64,000 bases of DNA, from contig NZ_KB905467.1 of NCBI RefSeq assembly GCF_000381365.1, forward strand, positions 799,604-863,603, in the 5' to 3' direction. A program made the translations under genes and the position numbers. This stretch comes from Bacteroides salyersiae WAL 10018 = DSM 18765 = JCM 12988 (GTDB lineage: Bacteria > Bacteroidota > Bacteroidia > Bacteroidales > Bacteroidaceae). The notes under the pieces are model-generated. The model did not search any database, was not told the origin of the DNA, and saw only the letters and a list, made by a program, of their open reading frames with translations. Position 1 is the stretch's first letter, and every line of letters starts with the position of its first letter. Positions 17,389 to 25,110 of this stretch are shown here, piece by piece.

Positions 17389-17420
17389 TCTCCTGTAACG
17401 GGTAAGTTACAGGAGATTTT
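17389..17420 (+). terminator. Hairpin terminator after phoU
   Basis: TCTCCTGTAAC (17389-17399) and GTTACAGGAGA (17406-17416) form a perfect 11-bp stem with a 6-nt loop, followed by TTTTTC. A consensus-like -7 box, TATATTTG (17381-17388), with TTAG 20 bp upstream, directly precedes the stem, so a transcript could also start here. Confidence 0.75.
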
Positions 17421-17481
17421 TCTTGAAATGATAATAAATCCAAAGATTTTTCAAAAAGATGTTATAAGACATGTTTTATAA

Positions 17482-17514
17482 TTTGGTTCATAACAGGAAA
17501 AGGACCTATATTTG
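17482..17514 (+). promoter_or_regulatory. Consensus Bacteroides promoter for candidate sRNA
   Basis: TTTG at 17482-17485, a 21-bp spacer and TATATTTG at 17507-17514 match the Bacteroides sigma-ABfr consensus exactly. The predicted transcript start is near 17520. No ORF follows within 200 bp. Confidence 0.75.
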
Positions 17515-17519
17515 CACCG

Positions 17520-17611
17520 TTATCCTGAAAACAATCTTTTTACCTTAAAAAAAAACTAATACCTATTGAAAACTGAGAAATGGAGCTTTGTGAAAAGCCC
17601 CATTTTTTTTG
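17520..17611 (+). ncRNA. Candidate small RNA (about 90 nt)
   Basis: Between a perfect consensus promoter and a strong terminator lies about 90 nt without a start codon or ORF. The terminator pairs ATGGAGCTTT (17580-17589) with AAAGCCCCAT (17594-17603), followed by eight or more T. The 5' part is A- and U-rich and mostly unpaired, as in many trans-acting sRNAs. I do not recognise the family. It might instead be a terminated leader of ribE, but ribE appears to have its own -7 box at 17678-17685. Confidence 0.6.
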
Positions 17612-17677
17612 CGTCTATAGCTCATAACAATTAACACAGATTATTTGTTTAGTCCACGTTTATCGGTTTCAATTTTG

Positions 17678-17762
17678 TATCTTTGCATCTATGATTAATG
17701 AGTATGTTTTGAAGCGTATTCTTCAATCATAGATAGTGAATCGTTAAATTATTAATAATAAA
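17678..17762 (+). promoter_or_regulatory. -7 box and leader hairpin of ribE
   Basis: TATCTTTG at 17678-17685 matches the -7 consensus, although no clear TTTG is found 19-21 bp upstream. The leader contains a hairpin pairing CTATGATT with AATCATAG (about 17689-17732) and an inner GAAG...CTTC stem. It does not resemble the FMN riboswitch. Confidence 0.5.
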
Positions 17763-17769
17763 CCGCTTT

Positions 17770-18366
17770 ATGTTTTCCGGAATAGTAGAAGAATATGCTA
17801 CCCTTGTAGCACTGGTGAAAGACCAGGAGAATATACACTTTACCTTCAAGTGTTCGTTTGTGAATGAACTGAAAATCGACCAAAGTATTTCACACAATGG
17901 GGTGTGTCTGACAGTAGTTGATCTTACTGATGATACCTATACCGTGACTGCCATGAAAGAGACTCTGGAACGTTCCAATCTCGGGCTGCTGAAGGTAGGT
18001 GACAAGGTGAATGTAGAACGTAGCATGATGATGAACGGCCGTTTGGACGGGCATATCGTGCAAGGACATGTGGACCAGACCGCTACTTGCGTGGATATAA
18101 AGGATGCGGATGGAAGTTGGTATTTCACGTTCAAATATGCATTTGACAAAGAGATGGCGAAACGTGGATATATTACTGTAGACAAAGGGTCGGTAACGGT
18201 AAATGGTGTTAGTCTGACAGTATGTAACCCTACGGATGATACCTTCCAGGTGGCTATCATACCTTATACTTATGAGCATACCAATTTCCATACTTTCGTT
18301 ATTGGCAGCATAGTGAATATCGAGTTTGATATTATCGGTAAATATATCAGTCGGATGATTGTCTGA
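17770..18366 (+). CDS. ribE: Riboflavin synthase alpha chain
   Basis: A 198-residue enzyme that converts two molecules of 6,7-dimethyl-8-ribityllumazine into riboflavin plus a pyrimidinedione. It has two tandem lumazine-binding barrels (about 1-95 and 96-190). The first opens with MFSGIVEE, and the second contains GHIVQGHVDQTA and VNGVSLTV, the paired motifs of the family. The conserved SHNGVCLTV in domain 1 supplies the active-site Cys. It is followed 26 bp later by a nitroreductase-family gene, itself a probable flavoprotein. Confidence 0.95.
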   Translation: MFSGIVEEYATLVALVKDQENIHFTFKCSFVNELKIDQSISHNGVCLTVVDLTDDTYTVTAMKETLERSNLGLLKVGDKVNVERSMMMNGRLDGHIVQGHVDQTATCVDIKDADGSWYFTFKYAFDKEMAKRGYITVDKGSVTVNGVSLTVCNPTDDTFQVAIIPYTYEHTNFHTFVIGSIVNIEFDIIGKYISRMIV

Positions 18367-18392
18367 TTGATGAATCATAATTTATAAGTCAC

Positions 18393-18929
18393 ATGGATTT
18401 TCAGCAATTAGTCAATTCCCGGCAAAGCGACCGTGCTTATGACAAGGAGCGTCCGGTAGAGCCGGAAAAGTTAGTTCGTATATTAGAAGCGGGGTGTCTG
18501 GCTCCTTCGGCTTGTAATGCGCAACCGTGGAAGTTTGTGGTAGTCACAGATAAGGATTTAGCCGGTAAAGTGGGAAGGGCGGCCGCCGGATTGGGAATGA
18601 ATAAGTTTGCTAAAGATGCTCCCGTACATATTTTGATTGTAGAAGAATCTGCCAATATCACCTCTCTGCTGGGAGGGAAAGTGAAAGACAAACATTTCCC
18701 TTTGATTGACATAGGCATTGCTGCTTCCCATATGGTTCTTGCCGCAGAAAGCGAAGGCTTAGGCTCATGTATTCTTGGCTGGTTTGATGAAAAAAAGATC
18801 AAGCAACTGACTGGTATTCCCTCTTCCAAGCGGTTGCTGCTCGATATCATTATCGGCTATCCTCTGAAAGAGAAACGGAAGAAAATCCGCAAGGCAAGGG
18901 AGAAGGTGGTCTCATATAATAAATACTGA
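18393..18929 (+). CDS. Nitroreductase family protein
   Basis: A 178-residue FMN-binding oxidoreductase. N-terminal FMN phosphate contacts are visible as RQSDRAYD, with the APSACNAQPWKFVVV motif near 37-51 and the C-terminal IIIGYPLKEKRKK motif. Length is at the short end of the family. The substrate cannot be predicted. It is close behind ribE and probably co-transcribed. A stable hairpin with GTAT loop ends the unit. Confidence 0.9.
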   Translation: MDFQQLVNSRQSDRAYDKERPVEPEKLVRILEAGCLAPSACNAQPWKFVVVTDKDLAGKVGRAAAGLGMNKFAKDAPVHILIVEESANITSLLGGKVKDKHFPLIDIGIAASHMVLAAESEGLGSCILGWFDEKKIKQLTGIPSSKRLLLDIIIGYPLKEKRKKIRKAREKVVSYNKY

Positions 18930-18940
18930 AATAGTGACTG

Positions 18941-18968
18941 GTGAGTAGTGGTATCACTACTCACTATT
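18941..18968. terminator. Bidirectional terminator hairpin
   Basis: GTGAGTAGTG (18941-18950) and CACTACTCAC (18955-18964) form a perfect 10-bp stem with a GTAT loop, with T-rich and A-rich flanks. It separates the convergent nitroreductase and YihY/BrkB genes. Confidence 0.75.
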
Positions 18969-20297
18969 TTACAGTTCTTTCAGTAATACCTTGCTTGCCT
19001 TCTTGTAATATTCTTCTCTTGATTCCACCAGAATCCGCCATTCATCACTGAATTCCACTTCTTTATCGATTTTGAAATTCTCGGAGCCATAGGTATCCAG
19101 CCGGTCAAGTACTACTGCTACATTCAATTGGTTGAGATCCATAGAGGGCTGGTAGGCGATTTCTTCGCTTTTCTGATCGGTTACTACCTCATGTATCAGG
19201 TTGATTTCCTGTAATTGATACAACGTTTGGTTTGTAAGCCGGATCGGGATCTGGTGTTCTTCTGATATCTCTTCGGCTGTATAAGGTGGCTCGTTACGTT
19301 CGAAACGTTTGGCTATGAGAGACATGATAAGAATAGATATGAAGTCGCGGTAACGACGGCTGATGTTTTGTGTATCTTTATCGAAGCTGAAGTTTCTGAG
19401 GTTCTGTCCGGCATAAGTCAGTTCGGCACCGAACAGGCAAATGGTCCAGGATATTTGCAGCCATAACAGAAACATCGGCAGCGCGGCGAAACTTCCATAA
19501 ATGGCATTGTAGCGCGATACCCATAACTGACTACTGATGTATAGGAACTGGAATGCCTGATAAGCAGAACCGGCAAGAATACCCGAAATGAGTGCATGCT
19601 TAAACTTTACCTTCGTGTTGGGCATAAAGATGTAAAGCCCTGTAAACATAAACCAAGTCAGTACGAAAGGGATAAGCCGTATCAGAAATTTTATGATAGG
19701 AGCCAGCAATACGAAATCCTCTATTTGCTTCAGCATAGTACTCATGAAAATAGAAAGACCGCCTGATACGACAATCAGAATAGGCATTAATAGGAACATG
19801 GAGAAGTAATCGGTGATTTTGCGATACATGCTTCTTGCTTTCTTTACTCCCCAGATGCGGTTGAATGTAATTTCGATGTTGCTTACCAGATTGATGACTG
19901 TCCATAACAGCATGATTAAACCCACTCCGATAAAAATTCCGCCTTTGGTTTGTGATAAGTAAGAGTTTACGAATTCAAGGATCGTATCGGAAGCTTCCGT
20001 TGCCCCTCCAAAGCCGTTGCGGAATTGATGCTCCATGATGGTGGATACGCCGAATCCCCGCGCAATGGCGAATACGATGGCGAGTATGGGCACAATGGCA
20101 AGCAGTGTGCTATATGTCAATGCAGAGGCTTTATTGACGATACGGTCTTTCGTGAAGCGGTTGATACAGAGGTAAATGGTTTTAATGACGTTATAAACCG
20201 AAAATTTGGTTCTGGTCACTTCGTCCTCCGTGATGCGCCAGATATCATAAGTGATGAATTTCCATATATCGGTTATTTTTTTCTTCATGGCATTCAT
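18969..20297 (-). CDS. YihY/BrkB family membrane protein
   Basis: A 442-residue protein. Residues of about 55-300 form the YihY/BrkB membrane domain with six helices and family motifs (ASALTYSTLLAIVPILAIVF, NRIWGVKKARS, and YNAIYGSFAALPMFLLWLQ). The family was once misnamed RNase BN; a transport role is suspected but unproven. The C-terminal about 130 residues are soluble and include a winged-helix-like segment (PYTAEEISEEHQIPIRLTNQ), common in Bacteroidetes members. An alternative start lies at Met4. Confidence 0.88.
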   Translation of the reverse strand: MNAMKKKITDIWKFITYDIWRITEDEVTRTKFSVYNVIKTIYLCINRFTKDRIVNKASALTYSTLLAIVPILAIVFAIARGFGVSTIMEHQFRNGFGGATEASDTILEFVNSYLSQTKGGIFIGVGLIMLLWTVINLVSNIEITFNRIWGVKKARSMYRKITDYFSMFLLMPILIVVSGGLSIFMSTMLKQIEDFVLLAPIIKFLIRLIPFVLTWFMFTGLYIFMPNTKVKFKHALISGILAGSAYQAFQFLYISSQLWVSRYNAIYGSFAALPMFLLWLQISWTICLFGAELTYAGQNLRNFSFDKDTQNISRRYRDFISILIMSLIAKRFERNEPPYTAEEISEEHQIPIRLTNQTLYQLQEINLIHEVVTDQKSEEIAYQPSMDLNQLNVAVVLDRLDTYGSENFKIDKEVEFSDEWRILVESREEYYKKASKVLLKEL

Positions 20298-20319
20298 TTG
20301 GAATTATAGTTGAAAAAAA

Positions 20320-20726
20320 GCAGTCAGCCTGTAAGCCGAGTTCTGTATCCTGTTGGATGAAAGTATTAATTTTTTTCATTCCTTAAATCCGTTCATTCAA
20401 CAAGATGCCTGTCATTTATCTGAGTGGCATGTCACCATACCACTTTAGCGGTCTACCCTCCGACATGGAGCGAGCAACTCTCATAACGCCGGTATACATG
20501 ACCTTACAACTCCTAAGACGTACAGCCCGACATGTCACCATGCGGCTGGTGGGCTCTTACCCCGCCTTCTCACCCTTACCTCTCTCCCCGAAGAAAGAGG
20601 GGCGGTCGTTTTCTTCTACGTTACTCTACCCTCGCGGACAGCTTTCTGTTAGGAAGTAGGATGCTCTGTGTTGCCCGGACTTTCCTCCTGCGCCGAAACG
20701 CACGCGACAGGCCGGCCAACTGCTTT
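20320..20726 (-). ncRNA. rnpB: RNase P RNA component (type A)
   Basis: On the minus strand the sequence begins AAAGCAGTTGGCC and contains GAGGAAAGTCCGGGC, the universally conserved P4 strand, and GGTAAGGGTGAGAAGG-like and ACAGAA motifs. It ends with CTCGGCTTACAGGCTGACTGC. The 5' and 3' ends (GCAGTTGGCC and GGCTGACTGC) pair partly to form P1. The RNA processes the 5' ends of tRNAs. The ends are estimated to within about 5 nt. ORFs overlapping here are spurious. Confidence 0.95.
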
Positions 20727-20733
20727 ATGAGTG

Positions 20734-20765
20734 CAAAAGTACGTCAATTATTTGTTTTTTGCTAA
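20734..20765 (-). promoter_or_regulatory. rnpB promoter
   Basis: On the minus strand TTAG (20765-20762), a 20-bp spacer and TACTTTTG (20741-20734) lie just before the rnpB 5' end. The -7 box is perfect and the -33 box differs by one base from TTTG. Confidence 0.7.
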
Positions 20766-20806
20766 AAAACAAACACAAACTTCTTCTTTATTGTTCGTTC
20801 AATTCT

Positions 20807-20814
20807 TATCTTTG
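20807..20814 (+). promoter_or_regulatory. -7 box upstream of NlpC/P60 gene
   Basis: TATCTTTG lies 35 bp before the start codon of the NlpC/P60 gene and divergent from rnpB. No exact TTTG is present at the expected spacing. Confidence 0.5.
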
Positions 20815-20849
20815 CTATTAATTGTGTAGAAGTTAGAAGGCATTATTCA

Positions 20850-21827
20850 ATGAAGATACGTATCCTTTTTATTATTCTGTGGTGTTTCATGATTTCAAAC
20901 ATGAAAGCAGGAGAAATTTGTTCCGTTTTTGCCGATTCAGCTTATGCTATTGTCAATGTCTCCGTTTGTAATATGCGGGATGAGGGTAAATTTACTTCCG
21001 GTATGACTACTCAGGCTTTGCTGGGAATGCCGGTGAAGGTGTTGCAATATACCGGTTGGTATGAGATTCAGACACCGGACGATTATACCGGATGGGTACA
21101 CCGGCTGGTGGTTACCCCCATGTCTAAACAGAGGTATGACGAGTGGAACCGTGCGGAGAAAATTATTGTGACGGCCCATTATGGTTTTACATACGAGCGG
21201 CCGAATGAACATGCACAGACTGTTTCGGATGTAGTGGCGGGTAATCGTTTGAAATGGGAGGGGAGTAAAGGGCATTTCTATCGGGTTTCTTATCCTGACG
21301 GCCGATTGGCTTATATCTCCAAATCGATAGCCAAGCCGGAAACAAAATGGCGTTCTGAATTGAAAATGGATGCACAAAGTATTATCCGTACAGCGTATAC
21401 AATGATAGGTATTCCTTATTTATGGGCAGGCACTTCTTCGAAGGGAGTCGATTGTAGCGGTCTGGTGCGGACGGTGCTCTTTATGCACGATATCATTATT
21501 CCCCGGGATGCTTCACAGCAGGCTTATGTGGGGCAGCGTATCGGTATTGCTTCCGATTTCAGTAATATAGAGCCGGGTGATCTTATATTCTTCGGCCGGA
21601 AAGCAACGGCAGACAAAAAGGAAAGCGTGTCTCATGTCGGTATTTATCTGGGTAATAAGATGTTTATACATGCGCTGGGCGATGTGCACATCAGCAGTTT
21701 CAATCCGGAAGATAAAGAATACGATGCATTCAATACCGGCCGGTTGCTCCATGCCGTTCGTTTCTTGCCTTATATAAATAAGGAAAAAGAATTGAATACG
21801 ACCTTTACGAATCCATATTATAATTAA
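20850..21827 (+). CDS. NlpC/P60 peptidoglycan-peptide hydrolase with SH3 domains
   Basis: A 325-residue secreted protein with a signal peptide (ILFIILWCFMISNMKAG). Two bacterial SH3-like domains (about 25-90 and 100-165) precede a C40 domain with catalytic Cys in SSKGVDCSGLVRT (near 204), His in VSHVGIYLG (near 264) and a further His in MFIHALGDV. Such enzymes cut gamma-D-Glu-diaminopimelate bonds in peptidoglycan peptides. The downstream L-Ala-D/L-Glu epimerase would use the released dipeptide, so the pair looks like a murein-peptide salvage unit. Confidence 0.92.
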   Translation: MKIRILFIILWCFMISNMKAGEICSVFADSAYAIVNVSVCNMRDEGKFTSGMTTQALLGMPVKVLQYTGWYEIQTPDDYTGWVHRLVVTPMSKQRYDEWNRAEKIIVTAHYGFTYERPNEHAQTVSDVVAGNRLKWEGSKGHFYRVSYPDGRLAYISKSIAKPETKWRSELKMDAQSIIRTAYTMIGIPYLWAGTSSKGVDCSGLVRTVLFMHDIIIPRDASQQAYVGQRIGIASDFSNIEPGDLIFFGRKATADKKESVSHVGIYLGNKMFIHALGDVHISSFNPEDKEYDAFNTGRLLHAVRFLPYINKEKELNTTFTNPYYN

Positions 21828-21902
21828 ATGACGGGTGAAGAATAGGAACTGTCGGCTACCTGTTACTAAAAGCACTTCATTCCTCATTAAAAAGTGTATA
21901 TT

Positions 21903-23069
21903 ATGCAAAATCGACGAGACTTTCTTAAGACGGCCACTTTAGCTGCCATTGGTTCCGGCTTAGGTATTCATAATGTGTTTGCCGGAAAATCGGGTCCGGC
22001 TCTTTTCTCTGTCAATAAACTCGGTAAGGGAGGCAGGATGAAAATGAGATTTTTTCCTTACGAGCTTAAGTTGAAGCATGTGTTTACCGTAGCTTCTTAT
22101 TCGCGCACTACGACTCCCGATGTACAGGTGGAGATAGAGTACGAAGGGGTGACCGGATACGGCGAAGCCTCTATGCCGCCCTATCTGGGTCAGACGGTGG
22201 ATACCGTAATGGCATTTTTGCGGAAAGTCGATCTGGAGCAGTTTAGCGATCCGTTCGGGTTGGAAGATATCCTGGCATACGTCGACAGCCTCAGTCCGGG
22301 TGATACAGCTGCCAAAGCAGCAGTCGATATAGCTTTGCATGATTTGGTTGGAAAATTGTTAGGAGCTCCTTGGTATAAAATCTGGGGACTGAATAAAGAA
22401 AAGACTCCTTCTACCACTTTTACTATCGGTATCGATACGCCTGATGTGGTGCGCGGGAAAACCAGGGAAGTAGCCGGACAGTTTAATATATTGAAAGTTA
22501 AGTTGGGGCGTGATAATGATAAAGAGATGATTCGTACGATTCGTTCTGTGAGTGCTTTGCCGATAGCGGTCGATGCCAATCAAGGATGGTCGGACCGGCA
22601 ATATGCGCTCGATATGATTCATTGGTTAAAAGAACAGGGCATCGTGATGATCGAGCAACCTATGCCCAAAGAACAATTGGATGATATTGCCTGGATTACC
22701 CAGCAAAGTCCGTTGCCGGTATTTGCCGATGAGTCTTTACAACGCCTTAATGATGTGACCGCTTTGAAAGGTGCTTTTACCGGGATAAATATCAAGTTGA
22801 TGAAATGTACCGGCATGCGCGAAGCCTGGAAGATGGTGACGCTGGCACGTGCGCTGGATATGAAAGTAATGGTAGGGTGTATGACTGAAACTTCTTGCGC
22901 TGTATCGGCCGCAGCACAGCTTTCTCCGGTTGTTGATTTTGCCGATTTGGATGGTAACCTTCTTATCTCCAATGACCGCTTTAAAGGCATGGAAGTTATA
23001 AACGGTAAAATCACTCTCAATGATTTGCCGGGAATCGGAGTTGATTTAATATGTGACAATATGCTATGA
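21903..23069 (+). CDS. L-Ala-D/L-Glu epimerase (enolase superfamily)
   Basis: I prefer the ATG at 21903 (388 residues) over that at 21894, because it puts the twin-arginine-type leader NRRDFLKTATLAAIGSG at the very N-terminus. The enzyme domain shows the muconate-lactonising/racemase pattern: the KxK catalytic pair in LKVKLG, metal ligands in VDANQGW, MIEQP and FADESL, and the second catalytic Lys in NIKLMKCTG. This is the dipeptide epimerase type that converts L-Ala-D-Glu to L-Ala-L-Glu during murein recycling. The leader suggests export, unusual for an enzyme usually cytoplasmic. It lies 75 bp downstream of the NlpC/P60 gene. Confidence 0.88.
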   Translation: MQNRRDFLKTATLAAIGSGLGIHNVFAGKSGPALFSVNKLGKGGRMKMRFFPYELKLKHVFTVASYSRTTTPDVQVEIEYEGVTGYGEASMPPYLGQTVDTVMAFLRKVDLEQFSDPFGLEDILAYVDSLSPGDTAAKAAVDIALHDLVGKLLGAPWYKIWGLNKEKTPSTTFTIGIDTPDVVRGKTREVAGQFNILKVKLGRDNDKEMIRTIRSVSALPIAVDANQGWSDRQYALDMIHWLKEQGIVMIEQPMPKEQLDDIAWITQQSPLPVFADESLQRLNDVTALKGAFTGINIKLMKCTGMREAWKMVTLARALDMKVMVGCMTETSCAVSAAAQLSPVVDFADLDGNLLISNDRFKGMEVINGKITLNDLPGIGVDLICDNML

Positions 23070-23070
23070 G

Positions 23071-23195
23071 GTAATGGGTTAATGAAAGAATGTAAAGAAT
23101 GAAAGAATGAAAAAAAATATGCCGGTGGGTTATTCGGGGATGGAGAGCAATTGGCGCATTGATACATTCTTTTCATTCTTTCATTAATCCATTAC
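23071..23195. repeat. Long intergenic hairpin with AATGAAAG words
   Basis: The arms 23071-23101 and 23165-23195 pair over 31 bp with two mismatches; both are built of GGTTAATGAAAGAATG-type words. It lies just after the epimerase stop codon and probably ends that transcript. Confidence 0.75.
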
Positions 23196-23225
23196 CCATT
23201 GACTGTCTTATTATTTAATTATTTA

Positions 23226-23257
23226 TTTGTTCAAGCCGAAGAAAGTTCCTATCTTTA
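23226..23257 (+). promoter_or_regulatory. Promoter of small conserved gene at 23299
   Basis: TTTG (23226-23229), a 20-bp spacer and TATCTTTA (23250-23257) form a near-consensus promoter. It lies inside the N-terminus of the longest possible reading frame, which shows that translation starts downstream at 23299. Confidence 0.7.
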
Positions 23258-23298
23258 CCGCTCATATATTCAATATTCACACTAAAAAAGAAGAACTT

Positions 23299-23568
23299 AT
23301 GGCAAGTAGAAGAGAACTTAAAAAATCAGTAAATTATATTTCGGGAGAATTATTTGCAGAGTGTTTGGTCAATGCTATGTTTATTCCGGGAACGGACAAG
23401 GCAAAAGCAGAAGATATTATGGCTGAAATCCTGAAAATGCAGGATGAATTCGTTAGCCGTATCAGTCATACTGAGCCGGGTAATGTAAAAGGATTCTATA
23501 AAAAGTTCCGTTCCGACTTCAATGCAAAAGTAAATGAAATTATTGATGCCATCTCGAAATTGAACTGA
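23299..23568 (+). CDS. Small conserved hypothetical protein (89 aa)
   Basis: The ATG at 23299 gives MASRRELKKSVNYISGELF; the longer frame from 23227 would place its own promoter inside the coding region. The protein is soluble, helical and charged, with no Cys-rich or catalytic motif I can recognise. It is followed 2 bp later by an acyltransferase gene, so the two are probably co-translated. Conserved in Bacteroides as far as I remember; the function is unknown. Confidence 0.8.
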   Translation: MASRRELKKSVNYISGELFAECLVNAMFIPGTDKAKAEDIMAEILKMQDEFVSRISHTEPGNVKGFYKKFRSDFNAKVNEIIDAISKLN

Positions 23569-23570
23569 GA

Positions 23571-24125
23571 ATGAAAAAAGCAATTTATAGCTTTATTTAC
23601 TATCGCCTTTTAGGCTGGAAAACAAATGTGACGGTGCCCAATTATGATAAATGTGTTATTTGTGCGGCACCGCACACTACCAATTTAGACTTGTTTATCG
23701 GTAAACTGTTTTATGGAGCTATCGGACGCAAAACCAGTTTCATGATGAAGAAAGAATGGTTCTTTTTTCCTTTAGGACTTATCTTTAGAGCTGTGGGCGG
23801 CATACCGGTGGACCGGAAACGTAAGACATCATTAGTAGACCAGATGGCGCAGCAGTTTGCCAATAGCAAGAAATTCCATTTGGCTATTACGCCGGAAGGT
23901 ACACGCAAACGAAATCCGAACTGGAAGAAAGGCTTCTATTATATTGCATTGAAGGCGCAAGTCCCTATTGTACTTATCGGCATAGATTATGCTACCAAAA
24001 CAATATCTTCCACCAAAGCCATTATGCCTACGGGAGATATTGAAAAGGATATGCGCGAAATCAAACTTTATTTCAAGAATTTCAAAGGGAAATATCCGGA
24101 AAATTTCTCCATTGGCGAAATATAA
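23571..24125 (+). CDS. Lysophospholipid acyltransferase family protein (PlsC-like)
   Basis: A 184-residue acyltransferase. The HX4D catalytic motif is HTTNLD near residue 35, and the substrate-binding motif is TPEGTRKR near 106. These are shared by 1-acylglycerol-3-phosphate acyltransferases. It is shorter than canonical PlsC (about 240) and lacks a clear N-terminal membrane anchor, so the exact acceptor is open. It follows the 89-aa gene by 2 bp. Confidence 0.87.
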   Translation: MKKAIYSFIYYRLLGWKTNVTVPNYDKCVICAAPHTTNLDLFIGKLFYGAIGRKTSFMMKKEWFFFPLGLIFRAVGGIPVDRKRKTSLVDQMAQQFANSKKFHLAITPEGTRKRNPNWKKGFYYIALKAQVPIVLIGIDYATKTISSTKAIMPTGDIEKDMREIKLYFKNFKGKYPENFSIGEI

Positions 24126-24166
24126 ACGAGTAATAATCAGAAACGGAAAGGCTGGTGTTTAACGAA

Positions 24167-24946
24167 ATGATGCATCCATTAAAAATTTCAATCGTTCAGA
24201 CAGATATAGCCTGGGAAAATAAACAGGAAAATCTCCGTATGCTTCGTGAAAAGCTACATGCTCTTCGCGGAACAACGGAGATTGTTGTTTTGCCGGAAAT
24301 GTTTTCTACGGGATTCACGATGAAAAGCCGGGAACTTGCAGAACCGGTATCCGGAATTACAGTACGTATTTTAAAGGAATTGGCGGCTGATTTTCAGCTT
24401 GCCCTTTGTGGCAGTTTTATTTGTAGCGAACGGAGTAATTATTACAATCGTGCTTTCTTTATTACCCCGGAAGGGGAAGAATTCTATTATGATAAGCGAC
24501 ATCTTTTCCGTATGGGGAATGAAGCGGAATATTTCTCTGCCGGAAACAATAAGCTGATTATTTCTTATCGGGGGTGGAATATTTGTCTGCTGGTCTGTTA
24601 TGATTTGCGTTTTCCGGTATGGAGCCGGAATGTAAACAATGAATATGACTTGCTGATATATATGGCGAGCTGGCCCCAGGCAAGAAGATTGGCGTGGGAT
24701 ACTTTGCTTTGTGCCCGTGCATTGGAAAATATGTGTTATGTGTGCGGGGTGAACCGCATAGGCGTAGATGGTAATAAACTCATTTATAATGGAGGCAGTG
24801 TTGTCTTTTCTCCAAAAGGAGAACCCCTGGCTTCTGTCCCGGATGGGGAAGAAGGTATTGAAACCGTTTCGCTCAGCCTGATATCTTTGCAGCAATTGCG
24901 CGATAAGTTTCCTGTGTGGAAAGATGCAGATGCTTTCCGGCTTTAG
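24167..24946 (+). CDS. Nitrilase-superfamily amidase (omega-amidase/YafV-like)
   Basis: About 259 residues. The longest frame starts at GTG 24155, but ATG 24167 or 24170 (MHPLKISIVQTD) matches the family start better. The Glu-Lys-Cys triad is visible: E in VVLPEMFSTGF (near 44), K in YYDKRHLFRM (near 112) and C in LLVCYDLRFPVW (near 146). The motif set fits omega-amidase, which hydrolyses alpha-ketoglutaramate and similar omega-amides. It closes the group of genes from 23299. Confidence 0.88.
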   Translation: MMHPLKISIVQTDIAWENKQENLRMLREKLHALRGTTEIVVLPEMFSTGFTMKSRELAEPVSGITVRILKELAADFQLALCGSFICSERSNYYNRAFFITPEGEEFYYDKRHLFRMGNEAEYFSAGNNKLIISYRGWNICLLVCYDLRFPVWSRNVNNEYDLLIYMASWPQARRLAWDTLLCARALENMCYVCGVNRIGVDGNKLIYNGGSVVFSPKGEPLASVPDGEEGIETVSLSLISLQQLRDKFPVWKDADAFRL

Positions 24947-25046
24947 CTTCCTACATATTTCTTTGGTTAAATAAACAAACGTTAAAATTGCTCTTTCTCG
25001 GCAACAATACCTACAATAAGGTAGTTTTTATAATAAACTTCTTTTG

Positions 25047-25054
25047 TATCTTTG
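25047..25054 (+). promoter_or_regulatory. -7 box upstream of NagB-like/PIG-L gene
   Basis: TATCTTTG matches the -7 consensus 57 bp before the start codon. The position expected for the -33 box is T-rich but is not an exact TTTG. Confidence 0.5.
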
Positions 25055-25110
25055 TCGTTCAGAAAAACAGTCGCACGACTTGAATCTAACATAACTTAAT
25101 TAAAGAATTT

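Noticed and set aside
17640..17769. FMN riboswitch upstream of riboflavin synthase
   Set aside because: The leader lacks the conserved AGGGGC-type FMN-binding core and is short; only a simple hairpin is visible.
20405..20765. Short plus-strand ORFs at 20405-20765
   Set aside because: They run antisense to RNase P RNA, whose conserved core is unmistakable on the minus strand.
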